This document shows positions 8,635 to 18,021 of a DNA stretch of 64,000 bases, one piece after another. The stretch spans positions 4,984 to 68,983 of the forward strand of contig CAJTXE010000016.1 in the NCBI GenBank assembly GCA_910580225.1, in the 5' to 3' direction. Made by a program: the position numbers and the translations under genes. The notes under the pieces are model-generated. The model saw only the letters and a list, made by a program, of their open reading frames with translations. It was not told where the DNA came from and ran no database searches. The first letter of the stretch is position 1. Each line of letters starts with the position of its first letter. Origin of the DNA: an uncultured Acetatifactor sp. (GTDB taxonomy: Bacteria; Bacillota; Clostridia; Lachnospirales; Lachnospiraceae).

Positions 8635-8657
8635 AGCCGGACAAAAACAGTCCGGCT
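8635..8657 (-). terminator. Intrinsic terminator of the chemoreceptor gene
   Basis: AGCCGGAC (8635-8642) and GTCCGGCT (8650-8657) form a perfect 8-bp stem with a 7-nt loop. On the minus strand it is followed by TTTTTTG, about 30 nt after the stop of the methyl-accepting chemotaxis protein. Confidence 0.9.
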
Positions 8658-8685
8658 CTTGATTTTATATAGATTTAAATCTTTC

Positions 8686-10431
8686 TCAACCCAAATCGAT
8701 CTGATTCGGAGAAGACCATGAATTGTCATGATTCATCTTAACAGTTCCCGATGCATATTCTTCCCGGAGGCTGAACTTTGCAACCAGACTCTTGAGAGTA
8801 GCTGCCTGCTCCGACAGCTCCTGGCTGGCAGCCGCACTTTCCTCTGCAGTGGCGGAATTCGTCTGTACTACGCTGGAAATCTGATCTACGCCCAAAGTAA
8901 CCTGCTCGATGGCACCTGCCTGGTCTTCCGCGGCATTTGCAATGGTATCCACCTTGCCGGAAGCCGAACGCACTTCCTCCACCACTTTCATCAGAGATTC
9001 AGCAGTGGAATGGGCAATCTTGGTTCCCCTGGCCACTGCATCAATAGAGCTTTCAATCAGCTCCGCCGTATTCTTGGAAGCCACCGAACTCTTGCTTGCC
9101 AAACTGCGTACTTCTTCTGCAACCACTGCGAAGCCCTTGCCGGCTTCCCCTGCCCTCGCTGCCTCGACTGCGGCATTCAGCGCCAGAATATTGGTCTGGA
9201 AGGCAATATCTTCAATGGTCTTGATAATCTTTCCGATCTCATTGGAAGTACGGGTAATTTCTTCCATAGCTGCCATCATATCCCGCATTTGGGTATTGCA
9301 TTCTTCCACTTCATCCCCTGCCGTATTGGCCTGATGTCTGGCTTCCATGGCATTGTCCGCGGTTTCTTTCACCTGATGAGAAATATTGGTAATGGTAGCT
9401 GCAAGCTCCTCCACGGAAGCAGCCTGCTCCGTAGCTCCCTGTGCAAGAGCCTGAGCGCCATTGGATACCTGACCGGCTCCAGAGGAAACCTGGTCGGCGC
9501 TCTGGTTGATCTGTCCCAGTGTCATGCTCAAATCACGGTTCAGTTTACGGATGGATGCAAGCAGGCTCTGGAACTCGCCCACATAACGCTCCTCAGCCCT
9601 GGTCCGCACATCAAAATTACCATTAGCCATCTCGCTCAAAAGTCTGGATGCATCGGAAATAACCGCTTCCAATATCACAGTCATATTCTTGAAAGCATCT
9701 GCCAGACATCCCAACTCATCCTTAGACTTATAAGTCACAGAAATATCAAACTCACCGCCCACAATCTTTTCTGCAGATTTCTCCAATTCATAAAGAGGAC
9801 GTGTGATGGATCTGGTCAGATATGTAGACAGGACCAAAGTAATAACCAGCGCTGCGCCTGCCATTCCCAACTGTGCCCACACCAGCATTTTCTGCATGGA
9901 AGTAGTCTCGTTGTAATCGGTCTCCGCATTCTCAGCGGCAATGTCGCTGATGTGAATCAGATTATCCACAGCCTCCTGCACCAACGGCTGATATTCATCC
10001 AGAAGCAAACGGCGGGCCGCTTCCATATCCGTTTTGGTCATATCGATGACTTTCTGCTGTAATTCCACCGCTTCCGTAATATTTTCGGAAAAAGAATTTA
10101 ACAGAGATTCGTCTTCCTTAAAGTTGGCAAACAGCCAGTTTCCGTTTTCCTGCAATAGTTTCAGTTCCTTCTGAAGGTCTTCCAGATAAACCTGACTCTT
10201 TGTGTCATCTTCCTCCATCGTAATAAAAGCAAGATCCTTCACGATCATCTGCAGTCCGCGGCGCATACTCATGACATTGTTGGTAATCTTATAACCAACA
10301 TTATAAAACTGCGAGTATTTGTCCGCATTCCGGTTCAATCCTGTGATCGCAATAAATACCGTGCCGCAAAACAACAGAATAATCAGCATGAATGTCAGCA
10401 GCAACTTCTTCCCGATCCCGAGATTCTTCAT
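8686..10431 (-). CDS. Methyl-accepting chemotaxis protein
   Basis: A 581-residue chemoreceptor with an N-terminal transmembrane helix (about 9-30), a ~150-residue helical extracytoplasmic sensor of the four-helix-bundle kind, and a second membrane helix near 185-205. A HAMP domain ([18 protein letters not shown]) and a long cytoplasmic coiled-coil signalling domain follow. The hairpin tip reads [29 protein letters not shown] and is diagnostic, giving contact with CheA/CheW. The ATG at 10431 is preceded by AAAGGAGGAAGAAA. It has its own promoter and terminator and lies between two glycan operons, so it may sense a glycan-derived ligand, but the sensor domain gives no direct clue. It implies a motile or once-motile host. 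Confidence 0.93.
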   Translation of the reverse strand: MKNLGIGKKLLLTFMLIILLFCGTVFIAITGLNRNADKYSQFYNVGYKITNNVMSMRRGLQMIVKDLAFITMEEDDTKSQVYLEDLQKELKLLQENGNWLFANFKEDESLLNSFSENITEAVELQQKVIDMTKTDMEAARRLLLDEYQPLVQEAVDNLIHISDIAAENAETDYNETTSMQKMLVWAQLGMAGAALVITLVLSTYLTRSITRPLYELEKSAEKIVGGEFDISVTYKSKDELGCLADAFKNMTVILEAVISDASRLLSEMANGNFDVRTRAEERYVGEFQSLLASIRKLNRDLSMTLGQINQSADQVSSGAGQVSNGAQALAQGATEQAASVEELAATITNISHQVKETADNAMEARHQANTAGDEVEECNTQMRDMMAAMEEITRTSNEIGKIIKTIEDIAFQTNILALNAAVEAARAGEAGKGFAVVAEEVRSLASKSSVASKNTAELIESSIDAVARGTKIAHSTAESLMKVVEEVRSASGKVDTIANAAEDQAGAIEQVTLGVDQISSVVQTNSATAEESAAASQELSEQAATLKSLVAKFSLREEYASGTVKMNHDNSWSSPNQIDLG

Positions 10432-10543
10432 TTTCTTCCTCCTTTGCGTCTCCATAAACAGCAGAAGTCAGCAATTTTACTGCTCAATCGGACATTGCCT
10501 GACATACTGTTTACAGTTCAACTCTTTTTAATGTTATGTTTAG

Positions 10544-10572
10544 ATTATAATAGATTCTGGTCAATCTGTCTA
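10544..10572 (-). promoter_or_regulatory. Promoter of the chemoreceptor gene
   Basis: On the minus strand, TAGACA (10567-10572), a 17-nt spacer and a consensus TATAAT (10544-10549) lie about 115 nt before the start at 10431. The long leader contains no further structure that I can name. Confidence 0.65.
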
Positions 10573-10644
10573 CTGAATTTCTCAATCATTCCATGCAAAA
10601 TCTTCCAGACGGATCTTCCCTCGGAATCTTCGCGTCAGACGAAC

Positions 10645-12342
10645 CTACAACGCCTCTGCCAGCAACTCGTCCACTTTCCTCCGCAGCCCAAGGATAAAGT
10701 CTTCCCCTTTGGGATACTGCCGAAAAGAAAGCTCCATGCCCGCTTCCTCACGGATCAGTTCCATGACCTTCTCCCGCCCCAGGCGTTCTTCCAGAGCATA
10801 CAGAGCCCGGTAATCCCGGATAGCCTCATCCTGCACCATGATTCGGATAGATTCTTCAGGAATCCCTCCCTCACCCGGATATACCAGGAAAGGATCCCCT
10901 GCCGGGAAACCATCGTCTGCATCCACTGACTCATAGGGATTGATCTTCTTCCGGGACAGGATGCTGTTGTAAAAATTGAATCCCCAATGGAGAAAACCGT
11001 CTATCTTCAGCCAGTATAACAATATTCCGTAAATTCTATTACGCCAGGACGGCATACTGATAAATCGATTGGGTACTTCCACCGACTGGCTGCAGCAATA
11101 ATAACTCCATAAAACAGGAGGTCGTTTCTCCAGGAACGGTTCTATATGATCAGTTGCACACACCGGAATATCCACCAGACCTTTTTCATAATATTCATAG
11201 TCGCTTACCGCTTCAATAAGCGTACAGTTCTTCAGCAGATTCCGCACCGCTCCCTGGGCTGTCTGATACTGTACCGAAGTCAGATTGGGTTCATCCGATA
11301 TATGGAAATAGGTCTGTTCCATCAAACCCTTCCCGGTCAGGAATGCCTTCAGGGACGGAATGAGTGCCCTCAGGAACCCAAGGTATTCCGGATCATCCGA
11401 AGACGTATCCCAGCCGAAAATCTTCCTGTACACTCCATCCACCCAGGCCATAACCTTGGGTGCTGCCGTTGCACCCCACTGAGTAAACAGATGGCAGATC
11501 TCAAACTGCCGGATACCCTCTGACCGGCAGATTTCCAGATACCGGTCCAGATTGGAAAAATCGAAGATGTATTTGTATTCTTTTTCCTCTTCTTCCTCCC
11601 GTTCCACTTTCACCAGCTGAATGGTAGTTCTCTCCAAACCCACTTCCGTGTCCAGGGGAGGTGTCAGAACGGGAACATAAATCATATTTCCGCCCCGCTT
11701 CACATAAACCCTGACAAAATTACGAAATATCCGCCAAAACTCTTCCGAAAATGCCTCCACTCCGTAATAATCCACAATTCCGTCGCAGTGAAACCACTCC
11801 GTATGCAGGATGGGCAGAGCAGGAAGTGTCCTTCCGATCACCCGGACTTCCACTGCACACTCCCGGAATGTATGTTCATTTTCTGTCAGTCGAATCATCA
11901 CCCGGTACAGACCAGGTTCCTGCTCTTTCTCCGGACAGAAATCCACCCACAGGCTCTGCCACTGATCTGTCAGGGCAACTTCCTCATCCACATCTCTCAA
12001 CAGGTCCGGGGCCATTCGTGCATCCCGAAAAAGGTAATTCTCATCCACTGCTTCCGGATTACAGCTGCGGCGGCACATGACGGGCAAAACCTGACGGATA
12101 CGTACCGTAGGCACCTTTTCCGGCAGCATCTCCTGCCAGCCCCCTTCCGGTTTCCCTGCCTGCTGCACCTTATGATCTACCGCGATCCGGGTTCCATCCC
12201 CGGCACTGACATCCCGGAATGCGATCTGGAAGGACATATTCTCTTCCAGAAATGCATTCAGGGGCAGCGTCTCCTTTAAGGGAGACGGATCTTGCCCTAA
12301 TCCTACTTTCTCCAAAGAACTGATAAGCACTGCCTCCAACAT
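10645..12342 (-). CDS. GH123-like / DUF4091 glycosidase, putative beta-N-acetylgalactosaminidase
   Basis: A 565-residue protein from the ATG at 12342 (AGGAGGTTATT in front). An N-terminal beta-sandwich (about 1-175) leads into a barrel domain beginning LHTEWFHCDGIVDYYG. The barrel contains HISDEPN, with the adjacent acidic pair Asp350-Glu351, and a C-terminal YWLKIDGFLHWGFNFYNS with an EAIRDYRALYALE tail. This layout matches DUF4091 proteins and GH123 enzymes, in which a neighbouring Asp/Glu pair carries out substrate-assisted cleavage of beta-GalNAc or beta-GlcNAc linkages. No signal peptide is seen. It is the last gene after GH130 and the first transglutaminase-fold gene. LacdiNAc-type or glycolipid-type GalNAc is a plausible target, but the substrate is not proven by sequence. 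Confidence 0.72.
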   Translation of the reverse strand: MLEAVLISSLEKVGLGQDPSPLKETLPLNAFLEENMSFQIAFRDVSAGDGTRIAVDHKVQQAGKPEGGWQEMLPEKVPTVRIRQVLPVMCRRSCNPEAVDENYLFRDARMAPDLLRDVDEEVALTDQWQSLWVDFCPEKEQEPGLYRVMIRLTENEHTFRECAVEVRVIGRTLPALPILHTEWFHCDGIVDYYGVEAFSEEFWRIFRNFVRVYVKRGGNMIYVPVLTPPLDTEVGLERTTIQLVKVEREEEEEKEYKYIFDFSNLDRYLEICRSEGIRQFEICHLFTQWGATAAPKVMAWVDGVYRKIFGWDTSSDDPEYLGFLRALIPSLKAFLTGKGLMEQTYFHISDEPNLTSVQYQTAQGAVRNLLKNCTLIEAVSDYEYYEKGLVDIPVCATDHIEPFLEKRPPVLWSYYCCSQSVEVPNRFISMPSWRNRIYGILLYWLKIDGFLHWGFNFYNSILSRKKINPYESVDADDGFPAGDPFLVYPGEGGIPEESIRIMVQDEAIRDYRALYALEERLGREKVMELIREEAGMELSFRQYPKGEDFILGLRRKVDELLAEAL

Positions 12343-12406
12343 AATAACCTCCTGTTCCGGTTCCTTCACTCCCCGTCCCGGGACTCTGCCTTTCCATTTC
12401 CTGTCA

Positions 12407-12633
12407 ATGCCTTACGTGTCGAAACCGATTCTCCTTTTCATTCCCTCTCTGCACTTTGTGAACCGAAATCCGCAGCATTTTTTCCTTCCTGTGCTTAACC
12501 ACGGATTCTCTGTCACATCCCCTCCTGCGCCTTACCGGCCAGAATTCTCTGTTACATTCTTTTCATTCCTATGCCTTACCAGCCAGGATTCTCTATCACT
12601 TTCCTTCCTGAGCTTTCTGTACCGATATTGGTC
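12407..12633 (-). repeat. Degenerate ~40-nt tandem repeats between two glycan genes
   Basis: Five or six imperfect units of 36-45 nt can be aligned. On the plus strand they read roughly GCCTTACC-AGCC-AGGATTCTCTATCAC-TTCCTTCC. The best copies begin near 12504, 12530 and 12572. On the minus strand each unit ends in a GGAAGG or GGAGG run resembling a ribosome site, but no ORF follows inside the array. It fills the gap between the transglutaminase-fold gene and the GH123-like gene. Function unknown. Confidence 0.5.
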
Positions 12634-15477
12634 TCACTCAAGAATCCGTAACAGCATATCTGCCATACCCACATTATAACCGGAATCGGAGAAAATGCAA
12701 TCTCTTCCTTGCTCCAGTACAACGGCCAAAGGCAGTTTTCCGGGATTCTGCCCGGTCTGACGGGAAAGATTTTCGTAAGCATCACCAAATTCGTCAAAAA
12801 GCACTTCGATTCCGGGCAGCTCTCCCCATGTCCTCATCAGAGTCGGATCCTTAGTATAACCAGTTCCATCCCTAAGCACAAAGTACATAGGACTTTGAAG
12901 TTTTTGGAACATTTGCTTTTTTTCATACATTTCATTTAATATATGCTCCGTAGGTTCCCTGGTCAGCTCCAACCACAGAATCAGACATCTTTTTCCGCCG
13001 CCAAGTCCGGAAAGCATCACCTGTTCGCCGTTTTCCCTGTGAAGTTTCAGATCCTCCACCGGCAGTCTCTGCAGGACATCATCAGGCAGAATCTCCCGCA
13101 TCTGAAGGATTATCCGCTTAATCTCTCCCTCTTTCAGCTTAAAATCATACCGCTTCACAAGTTGATTTCCATTCTGAAGACGATTTGTCGTCACAAGGCG
13201 ATAGGTTCCGCATTCCAGTACCAGACTGTTCTGTTTTGGAACAGACGTCACATGGTCGGATTCCTGGCCTTCGGTATTTTCTTCTTTCTTTGTCCGGATC
13301 ATCAACGGTACAAAATGTCCGTTTTCAAATCTGGAAAGAGAATAGTGGTTCCAGTCCTCCAGTTTCAGAGAATCCCCCTCTTCCAGAATCAGAGTTCCCG
13401 TCTCCTTTGTCTCCCGAACAGTTACAGGATGGAATTCTCCTTCTTTATAATAGACAAGACTTCTATCCAGATGACGTACTCTGGCAGGAATCCCCAGTGC
13501 CCGGTAAATCTGCACACACAGATGAATCCTGGAAATCTCATTGCAGATCCCACCTGTCAGACAGGCCAAAGGCAGCGTGACCAGATTGGCATATTCCTGT
13601 TTCGGAAAGGAAACCATGAAATGGTTCAGTTGCTCTGGAAGACACCCTGGATTCTTCCGAATTTCTTCTTTATCCTTTTCGTTGAACAGACCTGCCAAGA
13701 CAGCCCTGCATAGGCAGGGAATCGACAACATACTGCCCGGGTTCAATAAATCAGAAAAGAATACTTCCCGTGAATATTTGCCTGCAAAGGGAGATGCATA
13801 AATGCAGCATTCTGCCAGAACCTCCGCCCGAATATCCCAATAATCATTGGGACTCAATGCCTGCAGAACCTCTGTTTTCCAGTGTTCCATTCCATATTCT
13901 CTCTGCAGTTCCACCACCTGACCTGTAAAATCCCACTCCAGAAAACGGACGATTTCCCCCATATTGCCTCTGGCCTGGTGCAGAATATCATCTATTATAC
14001 ATCTGTCTTCTTCCGTGAAACGCATCAACACCCTGTCTGCATCCGCTTTTCGATAGAAATCCCGGATTCTCTCCTGCCTGCTTCTGGCTGCTGCTTCCAG
14101 TCTGGTTTCTCCGGATATGGGAGCCGGTTCTGCTTTCTCTTTTTCTTCTGTCTTTGGCCGCTGATTTTCTATCGGCTGCGGTGCATGGAAATCCAGATCC
14201 TGCCATTGATCCAGTCCCTGCATTTCCCTCCGTAACACCACGGTATATTCAATTTCCGGACTTTCTCCTGACTTTCGAACACCGTCTCCTCCATTCTCTG
14301 TTCCTGTATTTCCCTCTTCGGAATGTCCTTCTCCTGCACATTCCGCTCCACAGGGGTTTTCAATGCCGAATGCATTCACCAGAGAGATATGTTTCTCCCC
14401 ATAAAAGCCGTTTCCAAAAGCACACACCAACAGATCTCCATATCCTGTGTCAATTCTTACTTTTCCATAATCAGATTTGGTCTCATCCGTCCCCGTACAG
14501 AGAGATACAAGACTTCCGAATCTGGCATAATTCAATACCGCAAATTCTACCCTGGCCCCAGGTATCAGTTTTCCTTCTTCATCCGTTACCCGTACTGTTA
14601 CCTTTGCGGTTCTGGAATAAAGTTTCAGATGATTCAGCCTCACGGCCATATCCGGCTGTCCCACCGCCGGTTCCTCAGGCGCATCTTTACCGAACCATCT
14701 GGATTCGATCAGCATGGCCCGGGAGGTAGAGCCGGTAAACCATCCTTTATCCAAAGACTCTTCCGGTTCGCATCCCCCCAGAAAATGCCAGGTTCCGTCA
14801 CACCAGGCCTCTACCCAGGCATGATTGTCGTCGCAGTGAGCCCACCAGGGAGCAGAAACCCCTCTGGCCGGGATTCCGATACTGCGCAGAGCGGTTACCA
14901 CAAAGGGCGCTTCCTCGCCGCAGCGCCCAGCCGCGGTCCCGTACATGGTCAGAGGATTCTGAGTCCGCATAAAGGTTGATTGGTAAGTTGCTTTCTCGGC
15001 ACACCAGTAATTTGTCTCCACGGCGGCATCATACATATTCTTATGCTCCGTCCGTTCCCGCAGCTGATCGTGGAAAAATGCTCTCGTATCCACAATATCT
15101 TCGTTATGCACCCTGTAATGAAGCACATAATTGGCAAACAGCTTCTCCGGCACCTTCCCGGCAAAGGGTCCCTCCTTCCAGAGATACACTCCGTGCCTGG
15201 CATACGCAAGATATACTGCTGCCGGATAATTCAGCAGATCACTCAAAGGCATAGCGCCGTACAGAAACTGCAGTGCCTCTCTCTCATCCCTGTCACATCC
15301 GGCCAGAACAGAAGAGATCTCCTCCAGCTTCTGCTCCAGAAGCATCCGGCTGAAGGAGCACAGTTTTCCCTTTTCCTCCGCCTCTTTTCTTTTCAGTTCC
15401 TCCACCCTGTCCTTCAACAGAATCATCTGGTGTTCAAAATACTGTTCTACCTCACCACAATACGCTTTTGAAAACAT
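12634..15477 (-). CDS. Large transglutaminase-fold protein 1, PNGase-like active-site motifs
   Basis: A 947-residue protein, apparently cytoplasmic (no signal peptide). An N-terminal helical region (1-110) precedes a transglutaminase core with GRCGEEAPF (Cys186), RSIGIPAR, DDNHAWVEAW (His219) and FLGGCEPEE (234-240). Cytosolic peptide:N-glycanases show the similar order RCGE, DH-W-E, CE, but the third catalytic Asp is replaced here by Gly, and Glu of CEPE may substitute. A carboxypeptidase-regulatory-like beta domain follows (about 290-370), then an acidic/Lys linker. A second, degenerate copy of the core occupies about 535-690 (GGICNEISRIHLCVQIYRAL, no matching His). The last ~140 residues resemble a thioredoxin fold without CxxC. 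It lies between GH130 and GH123 genes. The function is unknown; deglycosylation of glycopeptides is inference. Confidence 0.75.
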   Translation of the reverse strand: MFSKAYCGEVEQYFEHQMILLKDRVEELKRKEAEEKGKLCSFSRMLLEQKLEEISSVLAGCDRDEREALQFLYGAMPLSDLLNYPAAVYLAYARHGVYLWKEGPFAGKVPEKLFANYVLHYRVHNEDIVDTRAFFHDQLRERTEHKNMYDAAVETNYWCAEKATYQSTFMRTQNPLTMYGTAAGRCGEEAPFVVTALRSIGIPARGVSAPWWAHCDDNHAWVEAWCDGTWHFLGGCEPEESLDKGWFTGSTSRAMLIESRWFGKDAPEEPAVGQPDMAVRLNHLKLYSRTAKVTVRVTDEEGKLIPGARVEFAVLNYARFGSLVSLCTGTDETKSDYGKVRIDTGYGDLLVCAFGNGFYGEKHISLVNAFGIENPCGAECAGEGHSEEGNTGTENGGDGVRKSGESPEIEYTVVLRREMQGLDQWQDLDFHAPQPIENQRPKTEEKEKAEPAPISGETRLEAAARSRQERIRDFYRKADADRVLMRFTEEDRCIIDDILHQARGNMGEIVRFLEWDFTGQVVELQREYGMEHWKTEVLQALSPNDYWDIRAEVLAECCIYASPFAGKYSREVFFSDLLNPGSMLSIPCLCRAVLAGLFNEKDKEEIRKNPGCLPEQLNHFMVSFPKQEYANLVTLPLACLTGGICNEISRIHLCVQIYRALGIPARVRHLDRSLVYYKEGEFHPVTVRETKETGTLILEEGDSLKLEDWNHYSLSRFENGHFVPLMIRTKKEENTEGQESDHVTSVPKQNSLVLECGTYRLVTTNRLQNGNQLVKRYDFKLKEGEIKRIILQMREILPDDVLQRLPVEDLKLHRENGEQVMLSGLGGGKRCLILWLELTREPTEHILNEMYEKKQMFQKLQSPMYFVLRDGTGYTKDPTLMRTWGELPGIEVLFDEFGDAYENLSRQTGQNPGKLPLAVVLEQGRDCIFSDSGYNVGMADMLLRILE

Positions 15478-15682
15478 GTTGCTTCTTTAGACCTCTCTTT
15501 TCTTTACACAATATAACAGAAGACAAAATCAGGGCTGACGCAGGAAGCGAAATAACCTCAAAATACAATAGAATCATCAATCCTAAACTATGATATTTTG
15601 CAGACTACTTACTTTCTGTGACAGCCCTTTCAGCACTTTTCTGTCATTTATATTTCTTTGTAATATCTGTTATTTCTTGCCG

Positions 15683-16681
15683 TCAGTGAATCGGCATGGG
15701 ATATTTCCTCATCCAGTCCATCAGATTGTCGATGGTGGTAAATGCAAGCCCGGTTACCGTGTCGGCACAGCCATAATAAACCGCAATCCTCCCCGTCTCC
15801 GCATCTGTCAAAGCGGCGCAGGGGAAAACTACATTGGGCACGTCACCATTCTGCTCATAGGGCATCTCCGGTGCCAACAGATAATATCTGGAACGCATCT
15901 TCACCTTCCAGGGCTGGTCCAGATCCAGAAGAGCACATCCCATACGATACACATAACCGCTGCAGGTTCTCAGCACACCGTGATAGATCAACAGCCATCC
16001 CTCATCTGTCTCAATGGGGCAGGGTCCTGGACCGATCTTCATGGACTGCCATGCAGACAGATCTCCCGGTACGATTCCCATTACAAATCTGTGATGTCCC
16101 CAGAATTCCATATCAGGACTCTGGCTTAAGAAGATATCACCGAAAGGCGTATGTCCCGTATCACTGGGCCTGGACAGCATCATATAATGTCCGTTAATCT
16201 TCCTGGGGAAGAGTACACCGTTCCTGTTATAAGGAAGAAATGCATTTTCCATCTGATGGAAGGTCTTGAAATCATAGGTGTATGCTACACCAATGGTAGG
16301 TCCGTGATAGCCGTTGCACCATGTTACGAAATATTTGTCATCAATCTTGACTACACGAGGATCGTAACGATACTCCCTGTTCGTCACTTCCGGATCTTCT
16401 CCCTCAAAAGTAATAGGCTCATGATTGATCTCCCAGTGAATGGCATCTTTGCTGAAACCTGCAAAGATATCCATGCTCACGGACAAACTGTCGCAGCGAA
16501 ACACTCCTGCATAACCGTCCCCAAAAGGTACCACTGCACTGTTAAAGATGCTGTTGGCAATGGGAATGTCATGACGCCCGATCACCGGATTCTCAGAATA
16601 GCGCCAAATGGGCTTATCGCAGTCTTCCGGCCTGTCCTGCCAGGGCATTCCCGGCAGCGCATTTCCGATTATTTTGCTCAT
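15683..16681 (-). CDS. GH130 beta-mannoside phosphorylase/hydrolase family protein
   Basis: A 332-residue five-bladed propeller enzyme. Motifs: [23 protein letters not shown] near the N-terminus, EYRYDPRVV with the probable catalytic Asp107, and [21 protein letters not shown] with [10 protein letters not shown]. These mark GH130, whose members phosphorolyse beta-1,4-mannosides such as Man-GlcNAc, the core disaccharide left from N-glycans, giving Man-1-P plus GlcNAc. The ATG at 16681 follows AGGAGGAGAAAGAT; 18 further upstream codons lack support. There is no signal peptide. It is the first gene of the operon with the transglutaminase-fold and GH123-like genes. The 205-nt gap after it contains only a long-range inverted repeat, AGGGCTG/CAGCCCT. 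Hydrolase or mannan-directed subtypes cannot be excluded. Confidence 0.88.
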   Translation of the reverse strand: MSKIIGNALPGMPWQDRPEDCDKPIWRYSENPVIGRHDIPIANSIFNSAVVPFGDGYAGVFRCDSLSVSMDIFAGFSKDAIHWEINHEPITFEGEDPEVTNREYRYDPRVVKIDDKYFVTWCNGYHGPTIGVAYTYDFKTFHQMENAFLPYNRNGVLFPRKINGHYMMLSRPSDTGHTPFGDIFLSQSPDMEFWGHHRFVMGIVPGDLSAWQSMKIGPGPCPIETDEGWLLIYHGVLRTCSGYVYRMGCALLDLDQPWKVKMRSRYYLLAPEMPYEQNGDVPNVVFPCAALTDAETGRIAVYYGCADTVTGLAFTTIDNLMDWMRKYPMPIH

Positions 16682-16733
16682 ATCTTTCTCCTCCTGTTTT
16701 ATTTCCGCTCCGTTCATTCTTTTATTCTCTTTC

Positions 16734-16762
16734 ATTCTAGCACCACTTTATCCCTTTGACAA
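16734..16762 (-). promoter_or_regulatory. Promoter of the GH130 operon
   Basis: On the minus strand, TTGTCA (16757-16762), a 17-nt spacer and TAGAAT (16734-16739) lie about 50 nt before the GH130 start. This separates the GH130 operon from the transporter operon upstream, which ends at the hairpin 16819-16846. Confidence 0.72.
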
Positions 16763-16766
16763 GCTT

Positions 16767-16796
16767 TTCCGGAAAAACGATATTTCGGAAAAACGA
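16767..16796. repeat. Tandem 14-nt direct repeat upstream of the GH130 promoter
   Basis: TTCCGGAAAAACGA (16767-16780) and TTTCGGAAAAACGA (16783-16796) are 13/14 identical and spaced 16 nt apart, starting 4 nt upstream of the -35 box on the minus strand. The position suits an activator binding as a tandem dimer. This is inference from placement. Confidence 0.5.
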
Positions 16797-16818
16797 AACG
16801 GTATCAATAAGAGAAAGA

Positions 16819-16846
16819 GAGCAGTGTCAGCATCTCGACACTGCTC
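16819..16846 (-). terminator. Terminator/attenuator at the end of the transporter operon
   Basis: GAGCAGTGTC (16819-16828) and GACACTGCTC (16837-16846) form a perfect 10-bp stem with an 8-nt loop. On the minus strand it is followed by TCTTTCTCTTATT. It lies about 105 nt beyond the stop of the last permease gene. Confidence 0.7.
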
Positions 16847-16950
16847 CCTTTCTGCTCTTGCATGATTTATTGCAGTTTCAGACTTATTTTCTTATGGCCG
16901 GGGAAGGTACAGTACAAATTCATACTTTCCGCAGAATCCGGACACAAAAA

Positions 16951-18021
16951 TCAATCTCCGCCAAGACCGCTTCGCGCTGCCCCCTGTACAAAACGCTTTT
17001 GTACAAAAGCATACATGATCAGCAGCGGAATTACTACCAACAAAGCACAGGCAGAAATCGTGGAATTCTGCACATAAGGACTGTTTGAATCGATTTGTGC
17101 AAGCCATTCCGCCTTACCGCTTGCAGCCGTATTGATACCCCATCTGATATTCGCCTGCAATGCAGAATAATGATAGGCAAGGTGCAGCTCATTCGGATTC
17201 AGCAGACTGGTATAATAAGTATCCGTATAGTTCCACAGGAAGCTCAGAACGGAAACTGTCAAAATGGAGCCTGACATACTGGGAAGCACGATGCTGAAGA
17301 ATGTCCTCAGAAAACCTGCTCCGTCTACATGGGCTGCCTCCTCTACGGAGATAGGAAGGCCTCTTACCGCCTGACGCATGAAATAAATATACAGACCACT
17401 CTTCACACCCATGCCCGTTCCTGCCAGAATAAACTGGGAGACAGGATGGTTGATCATATTGAGCCCTCTTCCGGTACCATTGATCAGGCCGATCAGACCA
17501 AAAATGTCAAAGTTACGGAAAGCCGCATATTGTGCCAGCATAATGGAATCACTGGGCACTACAATGGTCAGTACCACAAAGAAAAACAGGATATTGCTTC
17601 CCTTGAATTTCAGTCTTGCAAATGAGTACGCTGCCATCCCTGTGGACAATACCTGCAGAATTGTAAGCACCAAAGTGGTCAGCAGTGTATAACCCAGGCT
17701 GGGCAGATAGTTCATCAGACTCCTGGACCGGGCCATGTTAAAAAATATGGAAGAGAACTTCGGCGGAATCCACATACTGGACTTGTCTGTGAGCAGACTG
17801 GGATCCGTAAAGGTACTCTTGGCCAATGTCCATATGGGGTTGATTACTACAAATCCAAGACAGATCAGTATGGCATAACGAAAGGCCAATGCCAGTATAT
17901 GCTTTACCTGCTTCTGTATGGCGTACTTTGTCAGGCGTCCCATACGCAGGTCAACCCAAAAGCTGATGCCAGCCATTTCCTGCGCTTTCTGCATTCTCTC
18001 TTTTCTGCTCAATTTAGTCAT
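16951..18021 (-). CDS. CUT1 sugar ABC transporter permease (MalG/LacG type), pair 1
   Basis: A 356-residue membrane protein with about six transmembrane helices after a long cytoplasmic N-terminus (LGRLTKYAIQKQVKHI region). The EAA loop reads ISVEEAAHVDGAGFLRTFFSIVLP and would contact a shared ATPase. An extended loop before the last helices (about 265-320) is longer than in MalG. Its start overlaps the end of the preceding permease gene by 8 nt, indicating a coupled pair. No ATPase gene occurs in the operon, so a multi-use MsmK-like ATPase elsewhere is expected. It is the last gene of the transporter operon. Confidence 0.9.
   Translation of the reverse strand: MTKLSRKERMQKAQEMAGISFWVDLRMGRLTKYAIQKQVKHILALAFRYAILICLGFVVINPIWTLAKSTFTDPSLLTDKSSMWIPPKFSSIFFNMARSRSLMNYLPSLGYTLLTTLVLTILQVLSTGMAAYSFARLKFKGSNILFFFVVLTIVVPSDSIMLAQYAAFRNFDIFGLIGLINGTGRGLNMINHPVSQFILAGTGMGVKSGLYIYFMRQAVRGLPISVEEAAHVDGAGFLRTFFSIVLPSMSGSILTVSVLSFLWNYTDTYYTSLLNPNELHLAYHYSALQANIRWGINTAASGKAEWLAQIDSNSPYVQNSTISACALLVVIPLLIMYAFVQKRFVQGAARSGLGGD

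Noticed and set aside
8728..10062. 444-codon plus-strand ORF opposite the chemoreceptor gene
   Set aside because: It is a mirror of the strongly coding minus strand, Cys/His-rich with no family match, and the opposite strand has full MCP motifs and a ribosome site.
15478..15682. AGGGCTG/CAGCCCT long-range inverted repeat as a terminator
   Set aside because: The loop is about 100 nt, only 7 bp pair well and there is no T-tract; it is more likely chance.
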